In this document: positions 1 to 5,639 of the stretch, one piece after another | Position numbering within the stretch: the stretch's first letter is position 1 | Layout of the letters: each line of letters opens with the position of its first letter | NCBI GenBank assembly: GCA_902782395.1 | Contig: CACZNF010000072.1 | Span: forward strand, 1-8,164 | Reading direction: 5' to 3' | DNA: 8,164 nt | Source: an uncultured Erysipelotrichaceae bacterium | GTDB taxonomy: Bacteria > Bacillota_I > Bacilli_A > RFN20 > CAG-826 | Position numbers and translations under genes: made by a program | The notes under the pieces: model-generated | The model's input: the letters and a program-made list of their open reading frames with translations, nothing else | Databases searched by the model: none | What the model was told of the DNA's origin: nothing

Positions 1-162
1 TACGCCAAACAATTGAGAAGATTATTTATTGATTGGAAAGTGCCTTTACCTTTAAGAAAAAGATGGCCTGTTATCGTTAATAAAGATGGAATTATTATTT
101 ATGTTCCACGCTATCAAAAGAATTTTAAAAAGGAAGACGACTGTAATTTTTACGTTAAATAA
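1..162 (+). CDS. tilS: tRNA(Ile)-lysidine synthase, C-terminal end (partial)
   Basis: Frame 1 is open from the window edge to a TAA at 160-162, giving the last 53 residues of a protein whose start lies outside the window. The visible part contains LRRLFIDWKVPLPLRKRWPV followed by a short strand resembling DGIIIYVP. This is the typical end of the TilS C-terminal domain: a helix that packs on the tRNA acceptor stem, then 'R.RWPVI.....I..VP'. TilS uses ATP to attach lysine to C34 of the CAU-anticodon tRNA-Ile, so that it reads AUA. The catalytic PP-loop domain is not in view. Identity therefore rests on this tail and on the neighbour, since tilS directly before ftsH (often with hpt between) is a common Firmicute order. 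No hpt is present here. The tail is Lys-rich and ends in FYVK. Confidence 0.75.
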   Translation, partial: YAKQLRRLFIDWKVPLPLRKRWPVIVNKDGIIIYVPRYQKNFKKEDDCNFYVK

Positions 163-184
163 AAAGTATTAGTTGCGTTTTTCT

Positions 185-213
185 TTTATTAAATAAAGAA
201 ATATGCCTATAAT
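185..213 (+). promoter_or_regulatory. Probable promoter of ftsH
   Basis: A perfect -10 hexamer TATAAT lies at 208-213. A weak -35 (TTTATT, 185-190) sits 17 bases upstream in an AT-rich stretch after the tilS stop. The inferred start site near 220 would give a leader of about 35 bases. That leader ends in a perfect AAGGAGG (241-247), 8 bases before the ftsH ATG. The -35 matches consensus poorly, so read-through from tilS may also contribute. The tilS-ftsH gap (163-255) holds no convincing terminator. Confidence 0.45.
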
Positions 214-255
214 TAATCAAATCGAAAAACGTTTATATCAAAGGAGGTAGAAATT

Positions 256-2304
256 ATGGATGAAGAAAATAATAGACCTGAAAGTCGTGTCTCTAGAAGT
301 TTTATTTTCTCAATTATCTTTGTGGCTGGAATTCTCGCCTTAATTGCTTATCTCATTTTCTCCAACATGAACAGTGCGACAGAAATCACTCGTGCTCAAT
401 TGGTCAATTACTTGGCCACTGGTAAAGTTAATGATGTTCAATTAGTGCAAGCTCAGACTGTTATCACTGTTAATGGTCACTACACCGATACCGATTCTAC
501 TGGTAAATCTCAAAAAGTCTCTTTCTATACACAAATTCCAGAAGAGATGTATAACACAGAATATACCTGGCGAGTCGATAAGGACGTTAATGGAGATGGT
601 GAAGTCAATGAAAACGATACAATTGATTCCACAATCCTCAAAGTGATCCTCGATGCTGAAAAAGTCGCTAAAGAAAAGAATCCAAAGCAAAAATTCTTAA
701 CTGTTAAGAATCCTTACGAAGTAACATTCTGGGATCAATGGGGTCCAACAATCATCATGGTTGGTGGTTCAGCCTTATTGCTCTTGTTCTTATTCTCAAG
801 AATGTCTTCCACTGTAAATTCTTCTAATAGACAAGCAATGGATTTCAATCGTTCTCGTGCTAGAAGAGTTAACACAAGCAAAATCAAATTTGATGATGTG
901 GCTGGTGCTGATGAAGAAAAGAACGAGATGAAAGAACTCGTTGATTACTTAAAAGAACCAAAGAAATTTACAAAGTTTGGCGCTAAATTACCAAAGGGTG
1001 TCCTCTTAGTGGGCCCTCCAGGATGTGGTAAAACATTATTAGCCAAAGCCGTTGCTGGTGAAGCTGGTGTTCCATTCTTCTCCATCTCTGGCTCCGACTT
1101 TGTCGAAATGTTCGTCGGTGTTGGTGCAGGACGTGTGAGAGACATGTTCAGAATCGCTAAAGAAAACGCTCCATGCTTAGTCTTTATCGATGAAATCGAT
1201 GCTGTCGGTAGACAAAGAGGTGCTGGTTTAGGTGGTGGTAACGATGAACGTGAACAAACACTTAACCAATTACTCGTTGAAATGGATGGCTTTAATGATA
1301 ACGCTGGTATCATTGTTATTGCCGCAACAAATAGAGACGACGTTCTCGACCCAGCTCTTTTAAGAGCAGGCCGTTTTGATAGAAAGATTACTGTTTCATT
1401 ACCTGATAAGAAAGGTAGAGAAGCTATCTTCAAAGTCCATTCTCGTAACAAAGTGTTAGATGACGAAGTCAACTTTGAAAATCTTTCAAAGAGAACTGTT
1501 GGTTTCTCTGGTGCTGATATTGAAAATATCATGAATGAAGCCGCAATCTTAGCGATTCGTGCTAATAGAGAAAAGATTACTGTTGATGATATTGACGAAG
1601 CTATTGACCGTCGTGTCGCTGGTCCAGCCAAGTCCTCACGTTCTTTAACTCCACACGAAAAAGAAATGATCGCCTATCATGAAAGTGGTCACGCCATTAT
1701 CGGTTTAAGATATCCACATAGTGATAAAGTTCAAAAGATTACTATCATTCCACGTGGTAACACAGGTGGACACGTACGTAGTACACCTGAAGATGACCGC
1801 TTTACAAACAGTAAAAAAGAACTCATTGCCCGTATTGTTGGCTTAATGGGTGGTCGTGCTAGTGAAGAAATCTTCTGTGATGATATTTCTAACGGTGCTT
1901 CAAGTGATATTGAAGTGGCAACCGCGATTGCTAGAGCAATGGTTACTGAATGGGGTATGTCTGATTTAGGCCCAATTCAATACGAAAGAAATACTGGTAG
2001 TGTCTTCTTAGGAAGAGACTATACAAATACTCAAAAGAACTTCTCTGTTGATACCGCCACAAAGATTGATAATGAAATTAGAAAGATTATCGATTTTGCT
2101 CACGAAGAAGCTCTCCGTGTCATTAAGGAAAATAAAGATGATGTTATCCTCTTAGCCAAGACCTTAATTGATCACGAACAAATCACTGGTGAAGAGATCG
2201 ATTACTTAATGGCAAATCGTCATCTCAAACGTGATGAAAAACCAGCGACTGTTGAGTTCCCAGAACCAAACAAAGAAGAACCAAAAGTCGAGGAAAATAA
2301 ATAA
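256..2304 (+). CDS. ftsH: ATP-dependent zinc metalloprotease FtsH
   Basis: FtsH is a membrane-anchored AAA+ protease that forms hexamers, extracts and degrades misassembled membrane proteins, and controls some soluble regulators. The 682 residues show the full family layout. A short cytoplasmic N-terminus is followed by TM1 (about 16-36), an outer domain (about 37-163) and TM2 (about 164-182). The AAA domain has Walker A GPPGCGKT (253-260), pore loop MFVG (285-288), Walker B VFIDEID (309-315) and second region of homology [19 protein letters not shown] (358-376). The protease has zinc motif HESGH (475-479), with D551 in SSDIEVAT as likely third ligand. The tail after about 660 is charged and rich in Glu, Lys and Pro, as in many homologues. 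The start is fixed by AAGGAGG 8 bases upstream. One oddity is that the outer domain is longer than the roughly 75 residues usual in Bacillus and carries a dockerin/EF-hand-like loop at 110-121. All catalytic residues are present. Confidence 0.97.
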   Translation: MDEENNRPESRVSRSFIFSIIFVAGILALIAYLIFSNMNSATEITRAQLVNYLATGKVNDVQLVQAQTVITVNGHYTDTDSTGKSQKVSFYTQIPEEMYNTEYTWRVDKDVNGDGEVNENDTIDSTILKVILDAEKVAKEKNPKQKFLTVKNPYEVTFWDQWGPTIIMVGGSALLLLFLFSRMSSTVNSSNRQAMDFNRSRARRVNTSKIKFDDVAGADEEKNEMKELVDYLKEPKKFTKFGAKLPKGVLLVGPPGCGKTLLAKAVAGEAGVPFFSISGSDFVEMFVGVGAGRVRDMFRIAKENAPCLVFIDEIDAVGRQRGAGLGGGNDEREQTLNQLLVEMDGFNDNAGIIVIAATNRDDVLDPALLRAGRFDRKITVSLPDKKGREAIFKVHSRNKVLDDEVNFENLSKRTVGFSGADIENIMNEAAILAIRANREKITVDDIDEAIDRRVAGPAKSSRSLTPHEKEMIAYHESGHAIIGLRYPHSDKVQKITIIPRGNTGGHVRSTPEDDRFTNSKKELIARIVGLMGGRASEEIFCDDISNGASSDIEVATAIARAMVTEWGMSDLGPIQYERNTGSVFLGRDYTNTQKNFSVDTATKIDNEIRKIIDFAHEEALRVIKENKDDVILLAKTLIDHEQITGEEIDYLMANRHLKRDEKPATVEFPEPNKEEPKVEENK

Positions 2305-2310
2305 CAAACT

Positions 2311-2336
2311 AGGAAGGTTCACGCCTTCCTTTTACT
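2311..2336 (+). terminator. Hairpin between ftsH and dus, weak terminator or attenuator
   Basis: AGGAAGG (2311-2317) and CCTTCCT (2324-2330) form a perfect 7-bp stem around a 6-base loop, just after the ftsH stop. The following tract is only TTTACT, so termination is probably partial. The hairpin fills most of the 42-base gap and ends 16 bases before the dus ATG. It could reduce read-through into dus-lysS or protect the ftsH mRNA end. Confidence 0.45.
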
Positions 2337-2346
2337 ATGTTTTGAT

Positions 2347-3330
2347 ATGTGGAAATTAGGTAAGTTTGTCATCGAAGGAAAAGTCGTTCTCGCCCCAATG
2401 GCGGGAGTGACAAGTGAAGGTTATAGAAAATACCTCAATACTTTTGGTGTGGATATCTGTGTTTCTGAAATGGTTTCTGATATGGGACTTATCTATCAAA
2501 ACAAAGAAACTGAATCATATGTTAAGTATCAAAAAGATGGTGTTTTAACTGGCGTGCAATTATTTGGCGCTAAACCTGAGAATTTAGCAAATGCGGCTAG
2601 ACGGGCCATTGAAATCAACCCAGAAATTGACTTCTTTGACGTTAATATGGGTTGTCCAGTTCCTAAGGTTACTAAGACCGGTGCGGGATCCGCATTAATG
2701 CTTAACCCAAAGTTGTGTGGCGAGATTATAAAAGCTATTAAATGTGTCACTGATAAACCAGTAACCGCTAAGATTAGATTAGGCTACAACGAGGTTAACT
2801 TTTTAGATGTCATTAAAGCCCTTGAAGAAGCTGGAGTGGACGCCATTGGAATCCACGCTAGAACAAGAAAAGAACTCTATATGGGAGAACCACATTTTGA
2901 CTTATTGAAAGATTTAAGAAGCAAGATGAAAGTTCCTCTAATGGTGTCAGGTAATATCTATACTTTAGATGATGCAATAAACGCTCTTGAAATTACAGGT
3001 GCTGACGCTGTCATGGTAGCGCGTGGCGGAATGGGTAATCCCTTCCTCATTAAGCAAATAAAAACGTACTTTGAAACTGGTGAAAGATTACCTAATCCAT
3101 CTTTCCTAGAACAATGTGAATATTGCTTAGAACTCGCTAAATCAATGTGTGAAGAAAAAGGCGAATTAACCGCGATGAGAATCTATCGTGGTATTGCCCC
3201 TAAGTTCTTCTCTGGATTCGCTAATTCAAGAGTATTAAGAACCGTTTTAGCGACATCGCTTACTGACTATCAATCGCTAGTGAAATATAGTATTGGACGG
3301 AGATATTTGAAAGGAAAGTTGAAAATATGA
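2347..3330 (+). CDS. dus: tRNA-dihydrouridine synthase (DusB type)
   Basis: Flavoenzyme that reduces specific uridines in tRNA D-loops to dihydrouridine using FMN and NAD(P)H. It has 327 residues, close to the usual length for bacterial DusB-like proteins. The FMN-binding barrel start VVLAPMAGVTSEGYR lies at 13-27. The signature VNMGCPVPKVTKTGAGSAL (99-117) contains the catalytic proton donor C103. KIRLG follows (142-146), then IHARTR (169-174), and the phosphate-binding segments SGNI (201-204) and ARGGMGNP (225-232). The start at ATG 2347 matches the family N-terminus, and no in-frame alternative start exists back to the stop codon at 2302. No Shine-Dalgarno sequence precedes it, unlike every other complete gene here. 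The stop TGA overlaps the lysS ATG (ATGA), so the two are probably translationally coupled. A DusB-like subfamily is favoured from the motifs, but the exact target uridine cannot be read from the sequence. Confidence 0.92.
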   Translation: MWKLGKFVIEGKVVLAPMAGVTSEGYRKYLNTFGVDICVSEMVSDMGLIYQNKETESYVKYQKDGVLTGVQLFGAKPENLANAARRAIEINPEIDFFDVNMGCPVPKVTKTGAGSALMLNPKLCGEIIKAIKCVTDKPVTAKIRLGYNEVNFLDVIKALEEAGVDAIGIHARTRKELYMGEPHFDLLKDLRSKMKVPLMVSGNIYTLDDAINALEITGADAVMVARGGMGNPFLIKQIKTYFETGERLPNPSFLEQCEYCLELAKSMCEEKGELTAMRIYRGIAPKFFSGFANSRVLRTVLATSLTDYQSLVKYSIGRRYLKGKLKI

Positions 3331-4811
3331 ACATTAATGAATTAAATGACCAAGAGTTAATCCGATTAGAAAAGATTAAAAAATACCAAGAATTAGGTAT
3401 TGATCCATTTGGTCAAGCTTATAAAGTTTCCCACTCTATTAAAGAAATTCGCGCTTTATGCAATAAAAAGAGCGAAAAAGCCCTCGCTAAAATGGCTTTA
3501 AAAGTTTCTGTCGCTGGCCGTATTAAAGCCATCCGTAAGATGGGTAAAGCCTCCTTTATGAATATCCAAGATAAAACTGGTAACATCCAAGTTTACTTAT
3601 CACTTGATGGCTTAGGCAAAAAGAACTATGAACTTTTCAAAATGGCGGATATTGGTGATATCGTCGGTATCAAAGGTATCATGAACTTAACAAGAACTGG
3701 TGAACTCACCATTAAAGCCCAAAAGTTTGTTCACTTAACAAAGTGCTTACATCCATTACCAGAAAAATTCCATGGCTTAACTGATGTTGAAGAACGTTCT
3801 AGAAGAAGATATTTAGACTTAATTATGAATGATGAAGCTCGTAAAGTGGCTTTCATGAGACCACAAATCATTCGTAGTATCCAACACTTCCTTGATGGCA
3901 AAGGTTTCACTGAAGTTGAAACTTCAATCCTTTCCCCAATCTTAGGTGGTGCTTCCGCTAGACCATTCATTACTCACCACAATACATTAGATAAAGATTT
4001 CTATTTAAGAATCGCTACTGAACTTAACCTCAAACGTTTACTCGTTGGTGGTATGGAAAGAGTGTATGAAATCGGTCGTTTATTCCGTAATGAAGGTATG
4101 GACGCTTCCCATAACCCAGAATTCACAACTATTGAAATTTACCAAGCCTATTCTGACTTAAGAGGTATTGGTGATTTAACCGAAAAAATGATCAGAAATA
4201 CCGCTAAGGAAGTCACAGGTTCTGCTATCATCACTTATGGTGACCGTGAAATTAATTTCAAAGACCCATTCAAATGGATCTCCATGAATGACTTAATCAA
4301 AGAAAAATGTGGTATTGATTTCAAGGCTATCAAAACATATGAAGAAGCCAAGAAACTCGCTGATGAAAAAGGCTTACACTTAGACAAGTTCAAAAACACA
4401 ATTGGCTATGTCATGAATGAATTCTTTGAAGAGTTCTGCCAAGCTGATTTGATTCAACCTACCTTTGTTTACGAATATCCAATCGAAGTTTCTCCATTAA
4501 CCAAGAAAGAAAAAGATCCAAGATTCGTTCAAAGATTTGAATTGTTCGTCAACGGTCGTGAGCTCGCTAATGCGTACACAGAATTAAATGACCCACTCGA
4601 TCAAGAAGAAAGATTCCTTGCTCAATTAGAAGCTAAGAAATTAGGCGATGAAGAAGCGAGTGAAATGGATAAAGACTTCGTTGAAGCCCTTGAATACGGT
4701 ATGCCTCCAACAGGCGGTGTCGGTATGGGTATCGATAGATTTGTGATGTTATTAACTAACCAACCACAAATCCGTGAAGTCATTCTTTTCCCAACAATGA
4801 GAGATAGATAA
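3327..4811 (+). CDS. lysS: Lysyl-tRNA synthetase, class II
   Basis: Charges tRNA-Lys with lysine in the cytoplasm. The 494 residues match the usual bacterial length. The N-terminal anticodon-binding OB fold (about 60-140) includes VAGRIKAIRKMGKASFMNIQ. The class II catalytic domain follows. Motif 1 lies around GFTEVETSILSPILGGASAR (183-202). Motif 2 is RLFRNEGMDASHNPEFTTIE (251-270), carrying the ATP-contacting Arg. Motif 3 is GMGIDRFVMLL (466-476). The protein ends in ILFPTMRDR, close to the typical 'FP.MR' end of LysRS. The start at 3327 is supported by AAGGAAAG (3311-3318), 8 bases upstream inside dus, and by the 4-base overlap with the dus stop. There is no sign of truncation. Pairing of dusB with lysS is common in Firmicutes. 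Expression is presumably from ftsH read-through or a promoter inside the upstream genes; I see no T-box. Confidence 0.97.
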   Translation: MNINELNDQELIRLEKIKKYQELGIDPFGQAYKVSHSIKEIRALCNKKSEKALAKMALKVSVAGRIKAIRKMGKASFMNIQDKTGNIQVYLSLDGLGKKNYELFKMADIGDIVGIKGIMNLTRTGELTIKAQKFVHLTKCLHPLPEKFHGLTDVEERSRRRYLDLIMNDEARKVAFMRPQIIRSIQHFLDGKGFTEVETSILSPILGGASARPFITHHNTLDKDFYLRIATELNLKRLLVGGMERVYEIGRLFRNEGMDASHNPEFTTIEIYQAYSDLRGIGDLTEKMIRNTAKEVTGSAIITYGDREINFKDPFKWISMNDLIKEKCGIDFKAIKTYEEAKKLADEKGLHLDKFKNTIGYVMNEFFEEFCQADLIQPTFVYEYPIEVSPLTKKEKDPRFVQRFELFVNGRELANAYTELNDPLDQEERFLAQLEAKKLGDEEASEMDKDFVEALEYGMPPTGGVGMGIDRFVMLLTNQPQIREVILFPTMRDR

Positions 4812-4837
4812 GAGGCAGAAATTTCTGCTTCTTTTTT
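4811..4837 (+). terminator. Rho-independent terminator of lysS
   Basis: The arms 4811-4819 and 4824-4832 pair over 9 bp with one G-U, around loop AATT, and a T-run follows (4832-4837). The stem starts on the last base of the lysS stop codon. Further T-runs at 4842-4847 and 4852-4857 reinforce it. Orientation is plus strand. Confidence 0.85.
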
Positions 4838-4869
4838 AAACTTTTTTCAAGTTTTTTAGGAAAAAAATC

Positions 4870-4906
4870 AAAAACCCCTCCTACTTATTAATAGAGGGGC
4901 TTTTTT
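4870..4906. terminator. Bidirectional terminator between lysS and the minus-strand unit
   Basis: CCCCTC (4875-4880) pairs with GAGGGG (4894-4899). An A-tract (4870-4874) precedes it and a T-tract (4901-4906) follows, so the element works on both strands. A second long A-run at 4861-4867 gives more U on the minus strand. It would back up lysS termination on plus and end a minus-strand transcript arriving from about 5155. The TAA of the small minus-strand ORF lies in its loop region. Confidence 0.8.
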
Positions 4907-5085
4907 AGTGACGTAGCCAAATGGTCTAACTTTCTCACAAGAATTGCCTCTCGTTCCCCCAGATTAAAATGTTGAAAGGAGACGTCCATGAGACATTTTA
5001 TAGGGCACTTGTCCTTTGACTCACTATTAGGGTATGCAAGAATTAATTCTTGTTTTATTACTGGTACTATTAATTTTTGTGGCAT
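4888..5085 (-). CDS. Small unknown ORF, 65 aa (candidate)
   Basis: I do not recognise this protein. It begins MPQKLIVPVIKQ, has a CPIKC stretch (27-31), and ends with a probable amphipathic helix, GEREAILVRKLDHLATSLKK (43-62). It has no membrane segment or signal peptide. The frame is open further upstream to an ATG at 5196, but that lies beyond the promoter at 5162-5189. The ATG at 5085 is preferred because AGAAGG (5099-5094) precedes it by 8 bases and it lies inside the expected transcript. In favour of a gene: its own promoter, a ribosome binding site and a terminator. Against: three of five Ile codons are ATA, a codon not used in rpsF or rpsR, and it also uses CGA, GGG and CTG, so codon use differs from the neighbours. 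The transcript could equally be a non-coding RNA of about 290 bases. Recent acquisition or a non-coding role would both explain the codon bias. Confidence 0.35.
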   Translation of the reverse strand: MPQKLIVPVIKQELILAYPNSESKDKCPIKCLMDVSFQHFNLGEREAILVRKLDHLATSLKKPLY

Positions 5086-5086
5086 T

Positions 5087-5115
5087 GAAGAAACCTTCTG
5101 AGAAGTAGTTTCTTC
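5087..5115 (-). promoter_or_regulatory. Hairpin masking the ribosome binding site of the small ORF
   Basis: On the minus strand, GAAGAAAC (5115-5108) pairs with GTTTCTTC (5094-5087) over 8 bp. After a 2-base bulge, CTTC (5105-5102) pairs with GAAG (5098-5095) around loop TCA. The AGAAGG ribosome binding site (5099-5094) is almost wholly inside the stem, which ends 1 base before the ATG codon. Its AGAAGG could alternatively pair with CCTTCT (5129-5124), the 3' arm of the upstream hairpin. Confidence 0.5.
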
Positions 5116-5117
5116 AT

Positions 5118-5153
5118 AAAAAAAGAAGGGCCTTGCAACCCCTTCTAAAAAAA
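5118..5153 (-). terminator. Terminator-like hairpin at the 5' end of the minus-strand unit
   Basis: On the minus strand AGAAGGG (complement of 5140-5146) pairs with CCCTTCT (complement of 5124-5130) over 7 bp, around a 9-base loop. A run of seven U follows (5124-5118), which is the form of an intrinsic terminator. Seven further U precede the stem. It begins only about 10 bases after the predicted start site (near 5155), so it would yield an RNA of about 40 bases unless bypassed. On plus, the flanks are A-runs, so it is not a plus-strand terminator. Confidence 0.6.
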
Positions 5154-5161
5154 CCATTATT

Positions 5162-5189
5162 ATTATACCAATTCCATAGTCGAAGTCAA
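5162..5189 (-). promoter_or_regulatory. Minus-strand promoter
   Basis: Reading the minus strand, TTGACT (5189-5184) is followed after 16 bases by TATAAT (5167-5162). A TGG directly before the -10 gives an extended -10 element. The start site is expected near 5155-5157, firing toward the bidirectional terminator at 4870-4906. It is divergent to the rpsF promoter. Confidence 0.65.
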
Positions 5190-5190
5190 T

Positions 5191-5210
5191 GGGCATCTGC
5201 CCGCCTGGGC
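5191..5210. promoter_or_regulatory. GC-rich palindromic cluster between divergent promoters
   Basis: Three arms occur in a row: GGGC (5191-5194), GCCC (5199-5202) and GGGC (5207-5210), each separated by 4 bases. The middle arm can form a hairpin or dyad with either neighbour. It lies between the minus-strand -35 (5184-5189) and the rpsF -35 (5230-5235), so neither predicted transcript covers it. That makes a DNA-level operator likelier than an RNA switch. No known operator is recognised. Confidence 0.35.
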
Positions 5211-5256
5211 GACTAGTGTATGTACGCGCTTTACAAATTGCAAATTGACTAGTATA
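5211..5256 (+). repeat. Direct repeat GACTAGTRTA near the rpsF promoter
   Basis: GACTAGTGTA (5211-5220) and GACTAGTATA (5247-5256) match in 9 of 10 bases. Their starts are 36 bases apart, and each contains the palindrome ACTAGT. The second copy overlaps the -10 box of the rpsF promoter and the first flanks the GC-rich cluster. The spacing is compatible with a repeated protein site, but chance is not excluded. Confidence 0.35.
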
Positions 5257-5258
5257 AT
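5230..5258 (+). promoter_or_regulatory. Promoter of the rpsF-ssb-rpsR operon
   Basis: TTTACA (5230-5235, one mismatch to consensus) and a perfect TATAAT (5253-5258) are separated by the ideal 17 bases. The start site is expected near 5265, giving a leader of about 72 bases before the rpsF ATG. The strength of the match fits a highly expressed ribosomal protein operon. Confidence 0.8.
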
Positions 5259-5264
5259 TGACAC

Positions 5265-5278
5265 GCTAACAAGTTAGC
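5265..5278 (+). promoter_or_regulatory. Small hairpin at the 5' end of the rpsF leader
   Basis: GCTAAC (5265-5270) and GTTAGC (5273-5278) are perfect inverse complements separated by AA. This allows a 5-bp stem with a 4-base loop at the predicted 5' end of the mRNA. Such 5' stems often stabilise transcripts. It may instead be a DNA site next to the start point. Confidence 0.4.
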
Positions 5279-5283
5279 AAATT

Positions 5284-5323
5284 CTCTGCTACCAATGTAA
5301 ATATGGTAGCCATTAGACCAGAG
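5284..5323 (+). ncRNA. rpsF leader element, probable S6:S18 binding site
   Basis: CTCT (5284-5287) pairs with AGAG (5320-5323). Inside it, GCTACC (5288-5293) pairs with GGTAGC (5305-5310) around an 11-base loop. The 9-base segment CATTAGACC (5311-5319) bulges on the 3' side only. A stem, a one-sided bulge and a hairpin just before rpsF is the known design of the leader bound by the S6:S18 complex for feedback control, which copies their 16S rRNA site. Known examples carry CCG in the bulge; here the sequence is CC followed by A. The lower stem can extend by G-U pairs into GGG at 5323-5325, part of the Shine-Dalgarno GGGAGG (5323-5328). Protein binding could therefore directly block initiation. 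Confidence 0.6.
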
Positions 5324-5336
5324 GGAGGTAAATAAA

Positions 5337-5627
5337 ATGCGCAATTATGAAATTATGTACATTTTGAAGGCCGACTTAGATGAAGCCGCTCGTGAAGCTG
5401 AAATGGGTAACATCCAAAAACTTCTCGAAAAGAACGGCGCCAAGGTTTTAGATACCGACATTAAAATGGGCTTACGCGAATTAGCCTATGAAATCAAGGA
5501 TCAAACCAAAGGTTTCTATGTTCTCCTCAAAGTGGAAGCTGATGAGAATGCACTTTATCAATTCAATCGTAAAGTCAAAATCAATCCAGCCGTGTTACGT
5601 CACTTAGTTACAGTTGAACAAAAGTAA
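5337..5627 (+). CDS. rpsF: 30S ribosomal protein S6 (bS6)
   Basis: The protein has 96 residues, the normal bacterial length. The start MRNYEIMYILKADLDEAARE is the typical first strand and helix of S6. GAKVLDTDIKMGLRELAYEI (34-53) and TKGFYVLLKVEA (57-68) are the other conserved strands, and the end is AVLRHLVTVEQK. S6 is a ferredoxin-fold protein of the small-subunit platform; it binds 16S rRNA together with S18, encoded two genes downstream. The start is set by GGGAGG (5323-5328), 8 bases before the ATG. It is first in the rpsF-ssb-rpsR operon and has a dedicated promoter and structured leader. It has no acidic C-terminal tail of the kind extended by RimK in enterics. Confidence 0.97.
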   Translation: MRNYEIMYILKADLDEAAREAEMGNIQKLLEKNGAKVLDTDIKMGLRELAYEIKDQTKGFYVLLKVEADENALYQFNRKVKINPAVLRHLVTVEQK

Positions 5628-5639
5628 GGAGGACCCAAC

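Noticed and set aside
161..190. Terminator after tilS
   Set aside because: Only an AT pairing with a bulge can be drawn (AATAAAAAG with CTTTTATT). There is no GC-rich stem.
945..1631. Long minus-strand open frame of 228 codons inside ftsH
   Set aside because: It is a shadow of the ftsH reading frame. It has no recognisable domain, and the plus-strand protein has all FtsH motifs there.
4907..4940. tRNA-like stretch (TAGCCAAATGGTCTAA resembles a D-arm)
   Set aside because: No matching D-stem, anticodon arm, T-arm (GGTTCRA) or acceptor pairing could be found on either strand.
4894..4959. Resemblance of the small ORF's C-terminal helix (EREAILVRKLDHL) to the end of type I restriction specificity subunits
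   Set aside because: The similarity covers about a dozen residues, needs a one-residue gap, and no other part of such a subunit is present. A helix this short matches many families by chance.
4870..5155. Known structural RNA (6S, tmRNA, RNase P, SRP RNA) on the minus strand
   Set aside because: The conserved cores that I know for these RNAs are absent, and the two ends of the transcript do not pair.
5086..5196. N-terminal extension of the small minus-strand ORF to the ATG at 5196 (102 codons)
   Set aside because: That ATG lies upstream of the minus-strand promoter's -10 and -35 boxes and has no ribosome binding site. The extra 37 codons run through the promoter, the terminator-like hairpin and its two T-runs, and the ribosome-binding-site hairpin.
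5258..5263. Second rpsF promoter from a perfect TTGACA
   Set aside because: No -10-like hexamer lies 15-19 bases downstream. The box overlaps the end of the better-spaced promoter's -10.
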